Assembly: GCA_020081605.1 (NCBI GenBank)
Contig: JAHREC010000019.1
Span: forward strand, 496,001 to 560,000
Origin: Albifimbria verrucaria
Lineage: Eukaryota > Ascomycota > Sordariomycetes > Hypocreales > Stachybotryaceae
Direction: 5' to 3'
DNA: 64,000 nt
The notes under the pieces are model-generated. The model was given only the letters and a program-made list of their open reading frames with translations. It made no database searches and was not told the DNA's origin. The position numbers and the translations under genes are program-made. Shown here one piece after another: positions 25,320 through 36,768 of this stretch; the stretch's first letter is position 1, and every line of letters starts with the position of its first letter.

Positions 25320-26169
25320 ATGCTGAATCGACGCCTCATTCTGCTTCTTAGTACCATTTCCGGGTGCAGCTTCTGTATTGCAGACCGCTACACTCCTTTG
25401 ATACTTCCGTTTCCAGATTTTACCGCCGGGCCTGATATTCTTATTGGTATGTCTTATTCCTTGTCCGTCATGTGAGAAAAAGTTCTAACCAGGATAAAGA
25501 TCCAATCCCGCCTCATCTAACTCCAATTCCTATTATTGGTATTTCTACACCTTTAAATTATAGCTAACTTTTGGTCTGATCATATCATAGAACCGGAATG
25601 GCCACCTATTCCAAGATTTTGTCCAAGTATTGTCTCAACTTCTTCAATCTGCCGCCGCTGTCGTCAGATCGACTGTGTCACGACCTCCACTGTAACTCTA
25701 CCTGCCTATTGTCCCCAGCCGCCCTTTGTCAGATATACAGCTCATAAATGCCACAAACCCTGTCCCACAGGTTGCGCTAGCACTGACTATATTTACGTTA
25801 CCCCAACATTTCCACCGCCGACGCCGGTTACTCCCACTCTGCCCTCTACGAGCATAACAGGAACTGCCTGCGCAGTGAGAGTTACATCTACAGTGCATCC
25901 AGGTGTGGTGGGTGGGTGTGCTTTGACTGCGATCCAGAAGTTCAATGCATTGCAGATGGTACGTAGCCCCTTATGTGTAGTCGGAGTCGAATTAACGATG
26001 TTACTATATAGCAGCTCTGATTCTACCTTGTGGGTGCACACAGGCTACCAGTTTAGTCACTGAGACAGAGACAGCGTGTGCAACCTACAGCCCCTGCATA
26101 AATTGCCAAACAGGCTGGGGAATTGCTATCGTCACCGAAACCTGTCCGCCACTTGCTCTTCCATCTTAG
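25320..26169 (+). CDS. Small secreted Cys/Pro/Thr-rich protein, unknown function
   Basis: Not a named family to me. The four-exon model begins MLNRRLILLLSTISGCSFCI, a signal peptide. Introns begin at GTATGT (25446), GTATTT (25547) and GTACGT (25959). The second and third exon joins restore codons exactly (ILI|DPIPPHLTPIPII|EPEWPPIP). The mature part has a Cys-paired region (ICRRCRQIDCVTTSTVTLP, YCPQPP, HKCHKPCPTGCAS), a Pro/Thr stretch (TPTFPPPTPVTPTLPSTS), a GTACAVRVTSTVHPGVVGG block and an ending rich in Cys (LPCGCTQATS, TETACATYSPCINCQTG) with stop at 26167. One base is probably lost at the last acceptor (26011). Its isolated position, size and Cys content fit an effector-like or wall-associated secreted protein; function is unknown. 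Confidence 0.7.
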
Positions 26170-27469
26170 GGAGCATAGACAAACCAAGCTATTGTTACCT
26201 TCATATCGCCACATACGGCGAGTTTCTGCAATTCACGTTGAGTATCTGTAATGGCTGGGACTCGTCGTGGCATTTTCTCAATCAGATCCATCAATACTTC
26301 GAAAACACTTCGCTCCTTTCCAATTCTTGATGACGAATAGAGCACATCTTTTGGTTCAGATCTACCTATACGATGAGAGGCGGGGCGAGGAATACAGCAA
26401 GCATCAATTGAAACATTCAAATAGAAATGAAATGACAAGCATTGGAAACGAAGGAGCCCATTCACAATTGTTGAAACCAACAGGTTTTACGCGTCCATGA
26501 TTCTCATGCATTTAAAGTTACTAGGAGCTCAGTTATGTGATATTTGATATCTCAACAACGCTATGAATACTGAACTCTCCATCTAACTGTTGACATAACT
26601 CATCTTCCAATGAACCGTAATTCCATCGGTACAGGGTAGGTCTAAGTCGAAGCTGAAGGGCGACAAATAACCAACCAGACAACTAGTATTTGCTCCGAAA
26701 CAGACAGTTCTGTTGTTTTTAAGAGGACAACTTAATGCAAGTCGTATTCTTTGTGAGGATATATTTCATCATGGGCAAAGAACACTAGAGCATCATATGT
26801 CTCGGCTACTAATGTAAATAATGAGAGTACCTCCTAGTACGGACAAAAGTTCAATACCCTTCAGTCTTTCGGATTTAAGTCCCCTTTTCAGTGAAGAAAG
26901 GGATTTGAAGCCAACAGTTCGCCAGAATGATGTCAGGATAAACTGATTTTAGGCTGCATATGGTGCAAATTCCAATGGAAGCGAGATACTTGGCGTTTAG
27001 CATCCCATCACTCGCTAGTGTGGCGATAAAGGAACAAGGTACTGTGTTTCAGTGGGAGATAGGGAAAACAAAACTAATGAGAGACATTTAAGAGACATGC
27101 ATATGCGAGCCATGGGCTGTGATCAAGTTAATTAAGAACATTGATGAGAATGGTCATGATTTGCAACCCCATGCTAACTTCCCATGGCTGGTCACCTTGG
27201 TGCGATTATTAATTACACGCTCAGGCGTGCCACATGTTGTCTAGTTGTACACCGAATTATGATTCTGTATTTAATGACTTGCAAAATGTAGTAGTGTACA
27301 CATTCGGATCAGAACATCCATATCATCTCAGACTAAGAGGACAACCACTCTGTATCTTGTTCTCCACGGGCAGACATTTATCTTTGGACAAGTGTTCCAC
27401 TTGTATAGACATATCTGATCAGTCATTCAATAACAAATGACATGATTACTAGCCTCTCCGCTAACTTTT
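26170..27469. other. Intergenic, 1.3 kb, nothing recognised
   Basis: No frame with family resemblance; AT-rich. Confidence 0.5.
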
Positions 27470-28064
27470 TCAATAAGAGTCGAAGATATCCTGATATTTC
27501 TCACGCGTGGCCTCGTCGCCGACCCAAACATCCCTGGCATGGTTCAAGACTTCAATATGCGTGCCGATATACGTGGCAACCATGCCACCACCGAAGGCAT
27601 TCTTGTCAATGAACACATGCTCATCGGGCTCAACAATCTCTACATAGTAGGGGTGGGAGAGCATGGCAGCAAGGACATCGGCAGACTTGTACAGGAACAT
27701 CGCGATGCCATCGAAATCGACCGGTTCGTTCGAGGCAGGCTCAGAAGCGCCACCCTCAGTAGGAAGAATCTTACCTCCTACTTGGATCTACAGAGAATAG
27801 AGCTGTTAAGAAAATGCACAACTTTACAGCACAAACAAATACTTACTTGCTGGTACCGGGTGATGTTGAAGTAAGCAGCCAAGGGGCGACCTTGGGGGCA
27901 TGCTGAGTATCCCAATAATCCCAGAACTCCTCACGAGTGTAGCTAGGATGGCGTTTGACGTAAGTGACCATTTGCACAAGGCCAGTGTTGGATGGGCACG
28001 ATGCCAGAGCTGTCTGGAACATGGCAACGGCCATGACGGCCAGGACTGTGGTAAAATGGGCCAT
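27470..28064 (-). CDS. Secreted EthD-domain protein
   Basis: Small dimeric alpha/beta-barrel (EthD/ferredoxin-like fold) protein, about 165 residues. It starts at ATG 28064 with signal peptide MAHFTTVLAVMAVAMFQTAL-A. The EthD block is VQMVTYVKRHPSYTREEFWD then YWDTQHAPKVAPLAAYFNIT. One intron (GTAAGT..TAG, about 27787-27847) follows RYQQ. The second half has IQVGGKILPTEGGASEP, DFDGIAMFLYKSADVLAAML, HPYYVEIVEPDEHVFIDKN and a C-terminal FDSY. One base is lost in the T run on the gene strand at 27881-27882. EthD proteins serve as dehydratases or cyclase helpers in polyketide and ring-cleavage pathways; secretion of one is less usual. No pathway neighbours are seen here. Confidence 0.82.
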
Positions 28065-29251
28065 TGCTACTCTGCTTGGAAAGGTTGACAGTGGCTCAAG
28101 GAGGGTGTGTAGTAGGCAAAGAGACGTGCGGGCAGAGAGGTTAATGAGGATCAGACCAAGAACCCAGTGTTCTCCAACAACGGTACCGAGGAGCAGTATG
28201 CTCGTAAAGTACACTCGCAGCTCATTTGTCCTCCCCTGTGAGAGGGCAAGGATAAGAAGCTACTATTAGTGTAGGTACATCATGCTGTCTCCACATGCGT
28301 ACATGAGTGGCAAGGCAGTTACAGCTGATCGGAAGTCGACCGATGTTACCCCCAAGAAGACTTTAACATAGGCAAACGTAATGCTGGTTGCTCCGGGGAA
28401 AAGTCTAGATTCTGTCGAACCTGACCATATGTTAGGTCAGAAGAGCATTCTAAAGGAACTGGTAGTGGATTCGCCCCTTCAATTCCAGTTTCCAGTTTAC
28501 CACAGTCTAAACCGCGGGCCGGCCCAGTGTTCCATCTTTGCCGTAGCTTCCCGCAGGTAACCCCTGTGACAGTCCTTGTGTGGGCCCCGGAACCCCAGAG
28601 CCATGTCTCCGGAAGCACTCCCCTGCTAGAGTGCATCAACCCAGCCAACGGCATATGTACCTTGTCTAGCTTTTATATCACTCAGCGTCTTCTCTGAATG
28701 GCTCGCATCAACGAAGGGTAGGACATAGACCCTTGCAGCCAAGAATAACTAGCGGTATAGGAATTTCGAGTGACCACGAGCGAGAAGGAGGAGTGTTGAA
28801 GAACAGATTAGAAACAGCAAGCAGAATCACGTATTAAACTCATCGTCCTCACGCATCCAACAACATACAAGACTTGATGATACAAATGCAAAACTCTCTT
28901 CATTAAAACACAGGCGAAATGAACGTAAAGCTTTGGTATATACTTAATTTGCTCTTTGCCGCGTTTCCCTTGATGGTCCCAGTATCGTTGCTTCCATACC
29001 CCGGCTGTTGTTCCCATTGTGCAGGCGAGACGCGACAAGCTCTTGGCAAGGGGCATCCCAGCATCTCTTGAATGGCATTGGCTCAGAGAACGGGATCGTC
29101 GAGCCCAGCGACATATCCTGACAGTTTGTGCAAGAGCACATCCTTTTCCTTTTCTGCGCAGGACCCCTCGATTCTTAGGTTGGAGCTTTGCTTTCCTCCA
29201 CAATCCGTCATAGTCCCGCTGACAACTTCTGGCTGGGTTCCAAAGGACTCA
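28065..29251. other. Intergenic, 1.2 kb
   Basis: No conserved gene is seen. Frames on both strands between 28346 and 29203 are uncharacterised and overlap one another. A short perfect inverted repeat (CTGACC-N8-GGTCAG) lies at 28421-28440. Confidence 0.45.
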
Positions 29252-30765
29252 ATGGCAAGTTTCCCGGTAGTCAATGGCGTGACAACAGTAATAGCTGCAC
29301 CGAAGAACTATGAGGTCGATTTCGACAACCCGCAGCAGCAATATGTTATCCACCACTTTCTAATTTTCGGCTTGCTTGGTTTCTTGGCGGTGGTGTGCCT
29401 CGCTCAAAGACTTTACACGAAGCATTTTTTGACTGGTGGTCTACAAATCGACGATGGTATGTTCAAGTATGAGAGTGTAATAGTACTTGAAGGCTAATCA
29501 ATCTTTCATATTAGCGCTGATATCTCTTGCTTGGGTAAGAATGAATTCGCTAACGGACCTTTACCAATCGACTGCTAACAGGTCCATAGGTTGCATCCGT
29601 TGTCATGCAATCCGTCCAATGCTGTAAGACCAATTTATTTACTCATATATGACCAAGTCCAGATTCAGTTAATCAATTTAAAGGGTCAATATCTATCGGT
29701 GGGCTGGGCCACCATGCGTGGGAGATGCCAATTCACATTTATGAGAAACATATGCTTGTATGTACCAGGTGGTGCACCGTGTATCTTCAAGCCTTCCATC
29801 GATGATAACTTGCTAACATTTCTGCACTCCAGAGCTCTTACATTGTCGCCCCAATCTTCATTGCATGCAACGGTTTGAGTAAAACGTCACTTTTGACTTT
29901 ATATCGACGTATTTCTCCTCAAAAAGCATTCAGAATCGTCATATGGGTTTCCATCGTTATGGTGGCCGGGTACACAACTGTTATTGCGGGACTGCTTCTG
30001 TTCGGATGCCGACCTATACGCAGCGCCTGGGATCCGTATGTTGCTGGAAAATGTGTCGACTTGCCGAGCCTTTACATCGCCATCGCCGTTGCCAACATTG
30101 TCTCCGATTGTCTTCTTTTCGTCATTCCGATCCCCGTTATCATCAAGTTGAAGATGCCGTTAGCACAGAAAATTGGCGCTGGAATTATGTTCGGCGTTGG
30201 TTCAGTGTAGGACATTCCATCACAAATCGTGGCACAATGGCTAATGAATACATTACAGCACCATAGCGACATCCATTGTTCGAATGGTGTATCTTCCGTC
30301 TCTTTTGGGATCGGCAGATGTTCCATGGGTTGCTGCGCCAGCCAATGTTTGGTCGTAAGTACAGAAATCTTCAGCTTGTGAAATGTTCTAATTCTTGTTA
30401 GATTTGTTGAAGTTAACCTGTTCATAATATGTGCATCTATGCCCACGTTCCGAAAATTCCTCAAAAGATTCATGCCAAGACTCATGGGTTCATCCGGCAA
30501 CTCCCAAACGCCAAAGGGGAACACGTACGATACTTCACGTAGCAATCAGCACCATCGGCGACGGACAGGGTATGCACAATTCGACGGCATTGAGATGGAC
30601 AGCAGACAAGGCAAGCAAGATATTAACGGAAGCGAAGTCGCCATAACTGCGATACCTGTGTCTACGCTGAGCCCACAGCGTGTCGGTATTGCCGAAACCC
30701 TGGACAACACGAGTGAAGAAACCATTCTTGATCACAAAGGGACAAGGTTAGGCATATCTGGTTAG
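29252..30765 (+). CDS. Rhodopsin-like (SAT4 family) seven-helix integral membrane protein
   Basis: Fungal-specific heptahelical membrane protein (Pfam Rhodopsin domain, formerly DUF3433/SAT4 group); role unknown, some relatives sit near secondary-metabolite genes. It starts MASFPVVNGVTTVIAAPKNY. At least seven exons can be joined without any frame break: GGLQIDD|ALISLAW|VASVVMQSVQC|WSISIGGLGHHAWEM, then EKHML|SSYIVAPIFIACNGLSKTS. Conserved blocks are LYRRISPQKAFRIVIW, CRPIRSAWDPYVAGKCVD, YIAIAVANIVSDCLLFVIPI and GAGIMFGVGSV|TIATSIVRMVYLPSL. The cytosolic tail is polar, ending RLGISG. This is one of the few multi-exon genes here with no homopolymer lesion. Confidence 0.87.
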
Positions 30766-31793
30766 GAAAATGACAAAACATAAGACGGGAGGGGCATCAG
30801 GGTAATGCATCAGTTCTCTGGCTGTCTCCCATCACACGATGGTTCACCAATATTATGCGCATTGCATGTGATGTTTTCTCTAACAGACAGCTGTCTGGCC
30901 ATGCAAACTGCCTGAGAGGCATTCAATTACTCTCTAAAACTGACCATGTGAGCGCCAGCACAATCCTACATCAGTTCGAACTCTGGTTTTCATGCAATTG
31001 CTTCTGCCATTTGTGCTAATTGGACGCAGTTGATAGCGGACCTAGATATTTATCCGTTGCCAACAACATGCAGTATCGTCAATATAGGTCATATGAGACA
31101 GGACCAGGCGCTTTGCAGGGACCCCGGCACTTCTGAAGCCAAATTCCGAGAAAGAGTGGGTGTTCTCAACCCTCACAAGGAATATTCTACCGATTGCATG
31201 AATCTGGATTAGCAAGCAAATGCTTCACCCTCAAGTTTTTTTATTGATAGCTCATGACTAGACTGTGTACAGTCACAGTATGACTGCGATACTTACAGCA
31301 CTTGTCGCTTGTATTGTCGTTAATCACTGCCACAAGAGAGTTGCAAGTTCAAAGTTCAGAATACAAATTTCATGCTGAGAGTCATTGACTTCGTTGCAAG
31401 AACTGCTCAAGCCGTAGTTATCATCATCAACGATGCTGTAACGACATATACCTCGTATTTCGGTTGATTCCCTTGCCAGCTAGGACGTGGTCGATGACGC
31501 TGGATCTCTATGAGGGCTTGCATCGATTGAAGACCTAAGCAGTGGTGGTCCAGAATTTGTTGAATTATTGTAAAACATAATAGAAGAGTATGAGGTTTTC
31601 CATAGGTCATCTTACGGCCTTGGCAATGTGTTGCCGGCAAAAGATCTGGTCTGGACTCGGAGAAGCTACCCAATGCGTACATTTACCCACTATGCGCACA
31701 TCCTGGCTCAGCTCCATGAGCATTGACTTTGCGCTACAGGGGTTCAGCGAAATGAGTATACTTTTAGATGTATCCGTAGGCAGATGTGAGGCC
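30766..31793. other. Intergenic, 1.0 kb, nothing recognised
   Basis: Only short unmatched frames. It probably holds the 3' ends of two convergent genes. Confidence 0.45.
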
Positions 31794-34010
31794 TTAACAC
31801 AAGCTCCCTGTCATCTTCAAGTCGGGAATTTTCTGTACCCAACGACTCGGTGCCAGTTGCTGAATATCGCAATGTTCCTTATCAACACAGTCCCGTAAGT
31901 GCCATAGATTGGCTTTCTCCAATTGAGTTTTGACCTTTGCTGCAGCTGAAGGATTACCGGAACAGGCTACACCTAGATAGAATCTATTCTCATCGCAATA
32001 GCCTGTTTCATTCTCGTCACTGTTCCATGGTGTAAATGGCGACGGGGTGTCCTTGAAAGTGCCGCCAAGCTCTGTCAAGGACCCTCGCAAATGCTCGAAA
32101 CATCGAACGAGGAGATTTCGAGAGTGGACCGTAGAGTCTTGGGCCAATCCTTAGTGGTGAAAAGATCCGTGGTTGGTAGACTGGGATCCGTGCCTTCCTC
32201 GACCCAGGCGACAAGGCTTTCTCTGCCATGATCGTTGTTGCGAACGAAGATGTCACCTAGCGGTGTTGCTTGGTAAACATCGGCGTTGTCTTCCCTTTCA
32301 ACAAGCTTATCAAAGAAAGCTCGCACTGGTCTCATATAACTATTTCCCACTTGCGCATAGTGTACATTAAATTCTCGGGTGAGCAGGTTTGACAAAAGCT
32401 CCAGAGCTGTCGTTTTCTGGGCGTCATAACATGGCAAATTGAGAGAGGAGCATAGATCCAACGCTGCTTGTGAGCTTGCGGCAATGAAGTATCTGGAGAC
32501 AGCACCAAAGCGAACCAACGAAAACACAGTGTTGAGAAGCACGCTGCGTACAAGGTGCACATCGTCATCATCCTCGACAAAAAGAGGGATGACAGTTATC
32601 AGGGACTCATCTTCAGGTTCTTCACCCGCTTCCACATTCGCGAGTGCAAGCAAGAGTGCCTCAAGGTCATCCTGCTGCTTTGGCCAGTTGAAGACAGGCG
32701 TACCAGGGGCAGGAGATGTGGCGCTGCTAGCGCATGCGCCGGGGTCAGCCAGCTCTGCATGAAAACATTTCCGGCAAGAGTTTCCTTGACCATGTAAGTC
32801 ATTTCCTCTTTGAAATCCCTGGACGGATTATATCCTAGCAGCTTCTTCATGCGGCAAGTATCGGCAAGAGTACCCTCAAGGTCATTTTTGCGCGGATCAA
32901 CGTGTACCTGGTCGCTTGATACTAGATCTGCTACGTCCTGAACCGAGAACGCAGTACCGGTTCCAAGATTGACGACATCTCCATGAAGCTTCGGGTGTTG
33001 TTGGGAGAGTATCAAGCCGGTGACAATGTCTTGAACGTGAATGAAATCTCGGTAATGCGATCCGTCGCCTTCAATTGTCAATGGTTTGCCATCGGCGGCT
33101 TGCTTGGCGAATACACCCGTCACGATTGCATAAGCACCAGTGCTCGGTTGACGAGGACCGTAGACCATGAAGAATCGGGTTGAAATGGTTGGAACTTGGA
33201 AGAGACGATCAAACATCTGCATCTGAAGTTCACCCTCATATTTGCTTGCTGCATAGGGCGTCAGAAAGTCAGGGGCCATGTCTTCTTGTTGTGGAGGGGC
33301 TTATTTCCGTAATATGTTGATGAAGCAGCATAGACAACCTTCTTGACTCCCTTTCCATTCCCGCTATCAATCACCGCACGAGTTGCGTTGAGAACGTTCC
33401 AAGTGCCAAGAGCATTTGTCTCAACACAGAATCGGGCCATATCTGGGTCTTTCAGCGAGGGAACGACTTTGCTCATAGCGGCCAGATGAAAGACATAGTC
33501 GATGCCCTCCACAGCCTCAGCCAACACAGCTGGGTCAAGAATATCGCCCAAAAGAAACTCTACATTCTCGTTATCAAGCGGAACGTTTCTCAAGAAACCG
33601 GTGTAGAGGTTATCGAGGATGCGGACGGTATAGCCAAGGTCGAGAAGACGATCCACAAGATTTGACCCGATGAAACCTGCGCCGCCCGTCACCAACACCT
33701 TGGTCTTCGTGACTTTCTTTGGTGCTAAGCTGCCACCGTTGGGCAAACTGATTTCTTGACACGGATCCAGTGGTCGATTTGTGGAAGCGTCATCGAAACT
33801 ATTGGAAATCTGCTCCATCATGGGCAATTTGACTTTTGGCCCCTCAGAGATCTCATGGTCATAATGCCCTAATGCCTGGGCCCTCAAAGATGAGACTTTC
33901 TCTTTAAATATGCCATTATATGTTATGTTGAATATTTGGAGCACAACGACAACAATCGCAAATGTAGCGAACCGCGTCATTATGCGGCTGTTCCCCAAAG
34001 CGCTGTGCAT
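31794..34010 (-). CDS. Membrane-anchored NAD-dependent nucleotide-sugar epimerase with extra C-terminal domain
   Basis: Extended SDR of the UDP-glucose/UDP-GlcNAc 4-epimerase type. Residues about 10-32 form a signal anchor (MTRFATFAIVVVVLQIFNIT), suggesting a type II Golgi/ER protein. The Rossmann motif is KVLVTGGAGFIGSNLVDRLL, with VFHLAAMSKVV, Ser-Thr in AASSTYYG, catalytic Y-x3-K in TPYAASKYEGEL, RFFMVYGPRQ and GDGSHYRDFIHVQDIVTGLI. After LLGYNPSRDFKEEM the protein continues for roughly 330 residues with a different region (LITVIPLFVEDDDDVHLVRS, NTVFSLVRFGAVSRYFIAAS). That region looks alpha/beta and vaguely glycosyltransferase-like. It ends Cys-rich (YCDENRFYLGVACSG, CVDKEHCDIQQ) at 31794. 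One-base losses: the C runs on the gene strand at 33296-33299 and 32741-32744, and the G run at 32082-32084. It is divergent from the GT43 gene. Confidence 0.85.
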
Positions 34011-35200
34011 GATTGTCGTTGAGGGTGATGATTGCGAGGAGGTCGAGGGAGACAGTCGAACGATGACAAGGAGAAATTAGTCGAGATATTCCCTCGTCAC
34101 GCTGGTTAGAGAGATCACCATAAAAGCGTGGTTGATTAAAAAATAGCAAAGGGGTAGTGGAAGTCTTCCACTGCCTACGCCCAGAGCATAAAGAAATGAA
34201 AGTTAGGTGTTGATTGCTGAGGAAGAGGTAAGTCAAGGTGGAAATGGCAGCACGAGGGAGGTGGAAGGAGGCCGCTCATGTCTAGAATGCAGAATGGGGT
34301 GAGCAACAACTAGTTCTTATCCATACCCCCAGTGACACCACTAGATGCTTTCGTATCTGCGTTTCTTGCTTGAGGATTCCTCTTCTGCAAACGGTAAGCA
34401 TTCGCAAATGGTAACGACTTTCTCTTAAATCTCTGATCTGTCTGTTTTCGGGACCAATAGTTTGAAATCAAGACCAGTTAGGACCATCATCTCGGACTAA
34501 AGCTTAGACCTAAACCGGCCGTATAGAAGTTGAGGTGTCGCGGAAGGCGTATGAAAAGGGAGATACGCAAGGAAAATATATGCTCCTAAAACGTTTCTTT
34601 GGCTGCAACGCCATGGGTAAAAAGAATCTGGCGGACATTGGTAATGCCTTATCTTGATGCTGCATGGAACTGATACTGAATTTAGATTTGGTCCATCTAA
34701 GCTTTTGGTGTCAGCGTCAAGAATGCACCGTGATATAATGGTCGGTAGAACTACTGGTGGTAGAATATCAAACAGGTCTCAAAGAAGTGAGTTTTTGTCT
34801 TGAATTAAGTAGATATCTAGCTTGGGGAGTTTTTCTCAAGGGATGTGACGATGTGATGTGTCTCATATTGATGCATGCCGCCCTCGGCTGAGAAACCTAA
34901 AGACAATTAATACAAGAAGGGAATCATGTGTCAGTTAATGATTTTAATAATTGTTTTCCTTAACCCTAGACTGTGTCCTCAAAAGATTAAAAAATCAGTT
35001 TGGGAAGTGGCCACATATTCAAGTTGATTCCGCAAAGGATTTTGCGGGCGTGTAATGGAGCCGTTCGCCTTTGTCGAATGACCTCCTCATTGCGTTTCCT
35101 TATAATACGCATTCGTAATAAGGAATGAATGTGGGTCTGAATTCGGAGACATAGCATTCCAGAATATGAAGAAAGAGCAAAGTCATCAAACTCCGGCGAC
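34011..35200. promoter_or_regulatory. Divergent intergenic region, epimerase / GT43
   Basis: 1.2 kb between two head-to-head genes, with no recognised coding frame. It is a candidate shared control region; no specific operator is assigned. Confidence 0.4.
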
Positions 35201-36768
35201 ATGACAAAGAATAAGCGACCACTCGACCTATGTCACTGTATGTTTACGCTTAAGAGATTGGGATCCTTTCTAATTCGCTCTTTAGTCAACACTGACCTAG
35301 TTCAAATTTCTTCTGAGGGAAGAAACTGGGCTCAGGATATGGTTGATGATGCCATTCGCCATCGAAGTTGTAGCCACAGTATGTCAGCAGATTGTAACGC
35401 CTTGCTTGACAATGACAAACCTGCCAACATGGTGAAGCAGTCGAAGCCAGGTCGCAGCCTCATCAACGCCAAACTGTGGGCGTATCGCCTACCACTGCTC
35501 CGATGGATATCAATTACACGATTCGGTCCCCGTCCACTGGTTTGGTCTGCTATCGCAATCATCTTTGGAACGGTTCTCTTCTTCTTTACGTCATTTCCTG
35601 AAGAGTTCTACGCATCGCCAGCTGCACGTAATTCGCTGGGTGGTTATGGCGACAAGGCGCTCCCTGGAATATTCCCCGCTGAAATTGGGAATATAACAGG
35701 ACTTTCTGTCGAATTTGGCATTTGCTCTGTGTGCGATTGCAAGAAATCGATACCCTCAACCTATAACCCTTCAGGAAAGGCCGCCAATTCATTACCTCCC
35801 AGACCACGATACCGCGATGTCTATCCCGCTTCCGACAGAGTCGAATTGAATGAGTTCCTTCGCCTGACATTGTTAGATATGTATTGCAGTGGTCAGCATC
35901 TCACTGCAATGCAGAGCACTAAGATTCTTCACCGGGCCACATCTGCTCTCGATGAGGTGGCATCCTGGTCATTCAGTGGCTTAGAGCTCGGGAAACCTAC
36001 CATTTACATTACCACTGTATCCTCCCCTAACAGCAAAGCGGGTGCATTCAGGCCACAATACTTCAAGCGCCATGGTCAAGCGATGCATCGATGGTTGGAG
36101 CAACATGGAAACAATAGCTCTGAAGACTTAGGCTTCCAGCTCCTCTGGGTTGTGGCTGAGGATGAGATCAGCATTGATCCCTTACTAGCATTAACGCTGC
36201 GCCAACTAGGAATTCCATATATCTACTTTTCTTATGGGTTGACGAAAGCATGGGGAAACGCCCAGAAGAACGCTGTGCTTCAGATGGTAAATGCGTTGTC
36301 GCGACCAACAGCCTCTAATCCCAGCAAGTCAGGAATCCTTGGACACGGGCCGGTATATGGCCTGGACGATGATAACAAGATGCAATCTGACTTATTGACC
36401 GTGCTTACGAGAGTTGTAAGATGCGGAGTCTTCCCTGTTGGCAACCTTGGCGGACCTGGTGGATGGGAGAGCCCTACCGTGGATGATGAAGGGTCGTCAC
36501 TGGTGCCAATGGTCCGTGGCCACGCACGTTCCCATTTGACTATGGTGGGTACACATTTAATTCTTCGCTTCTGGGTCCTGTGATTACAGGTCCAAAGTTT
36601 TGGAAATGTGAGGAGTATGCTGGCGAGTCAGAATTCCTGGCCCAAATCGTGGGCCACGTCAAGGATTTGGAACCAATATGTGGGCCTACAACGGATGACC
36701 AAGACGATTGCCACTTTATATGGCACAATGAACCACTAACGGACGAAGAGAAGGGTGAAAATCCGTAG
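35201..36768 (+). CDS. Glycosyltransferase family 43-like (beta-1,3-glucuronosyltransferase fold)
   Basis: Predicted type II Golgi membrane glycosyltransferase. There is one membrane span (PLVWSAIAIIFGTVLFFFTS) after a basic cytosolic stretch, then a lumenal stem with CSVCDCKKS. The catalytic part matches GT43 order: PTIYITTVSSPNSKAGAFRP, LLWVVAEDE, GIPYIYFSYG, NAQKNAVLQMVNAL, the DxD-type metal motif VYGLDDDNKMQ, VVRCGVFPVGNLGG, then FPFDYGGYTFNSSLL, SEFLAQIVGHVKDLEPIC and the terminal FIWHNEP. One base is lost in the A run at 36508-36509, restoring VPNGPWPRT. The first ATG (35201) is used; a later start at 35340 (MVDDAIRH) is possible. Family is confident; donor (UDP-GlcA, UDP-Xyl or other) is unknown. 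GT43 is well known in animals and plants and seems uncommon in fungi (from general knowledge). Confidence 0.82.

Noticed and set aside
28808..29203. 131-codon minus frame
   Set aside because: No family, basic composition, overlaps other frames upstream of the rhodopsin-like gene.
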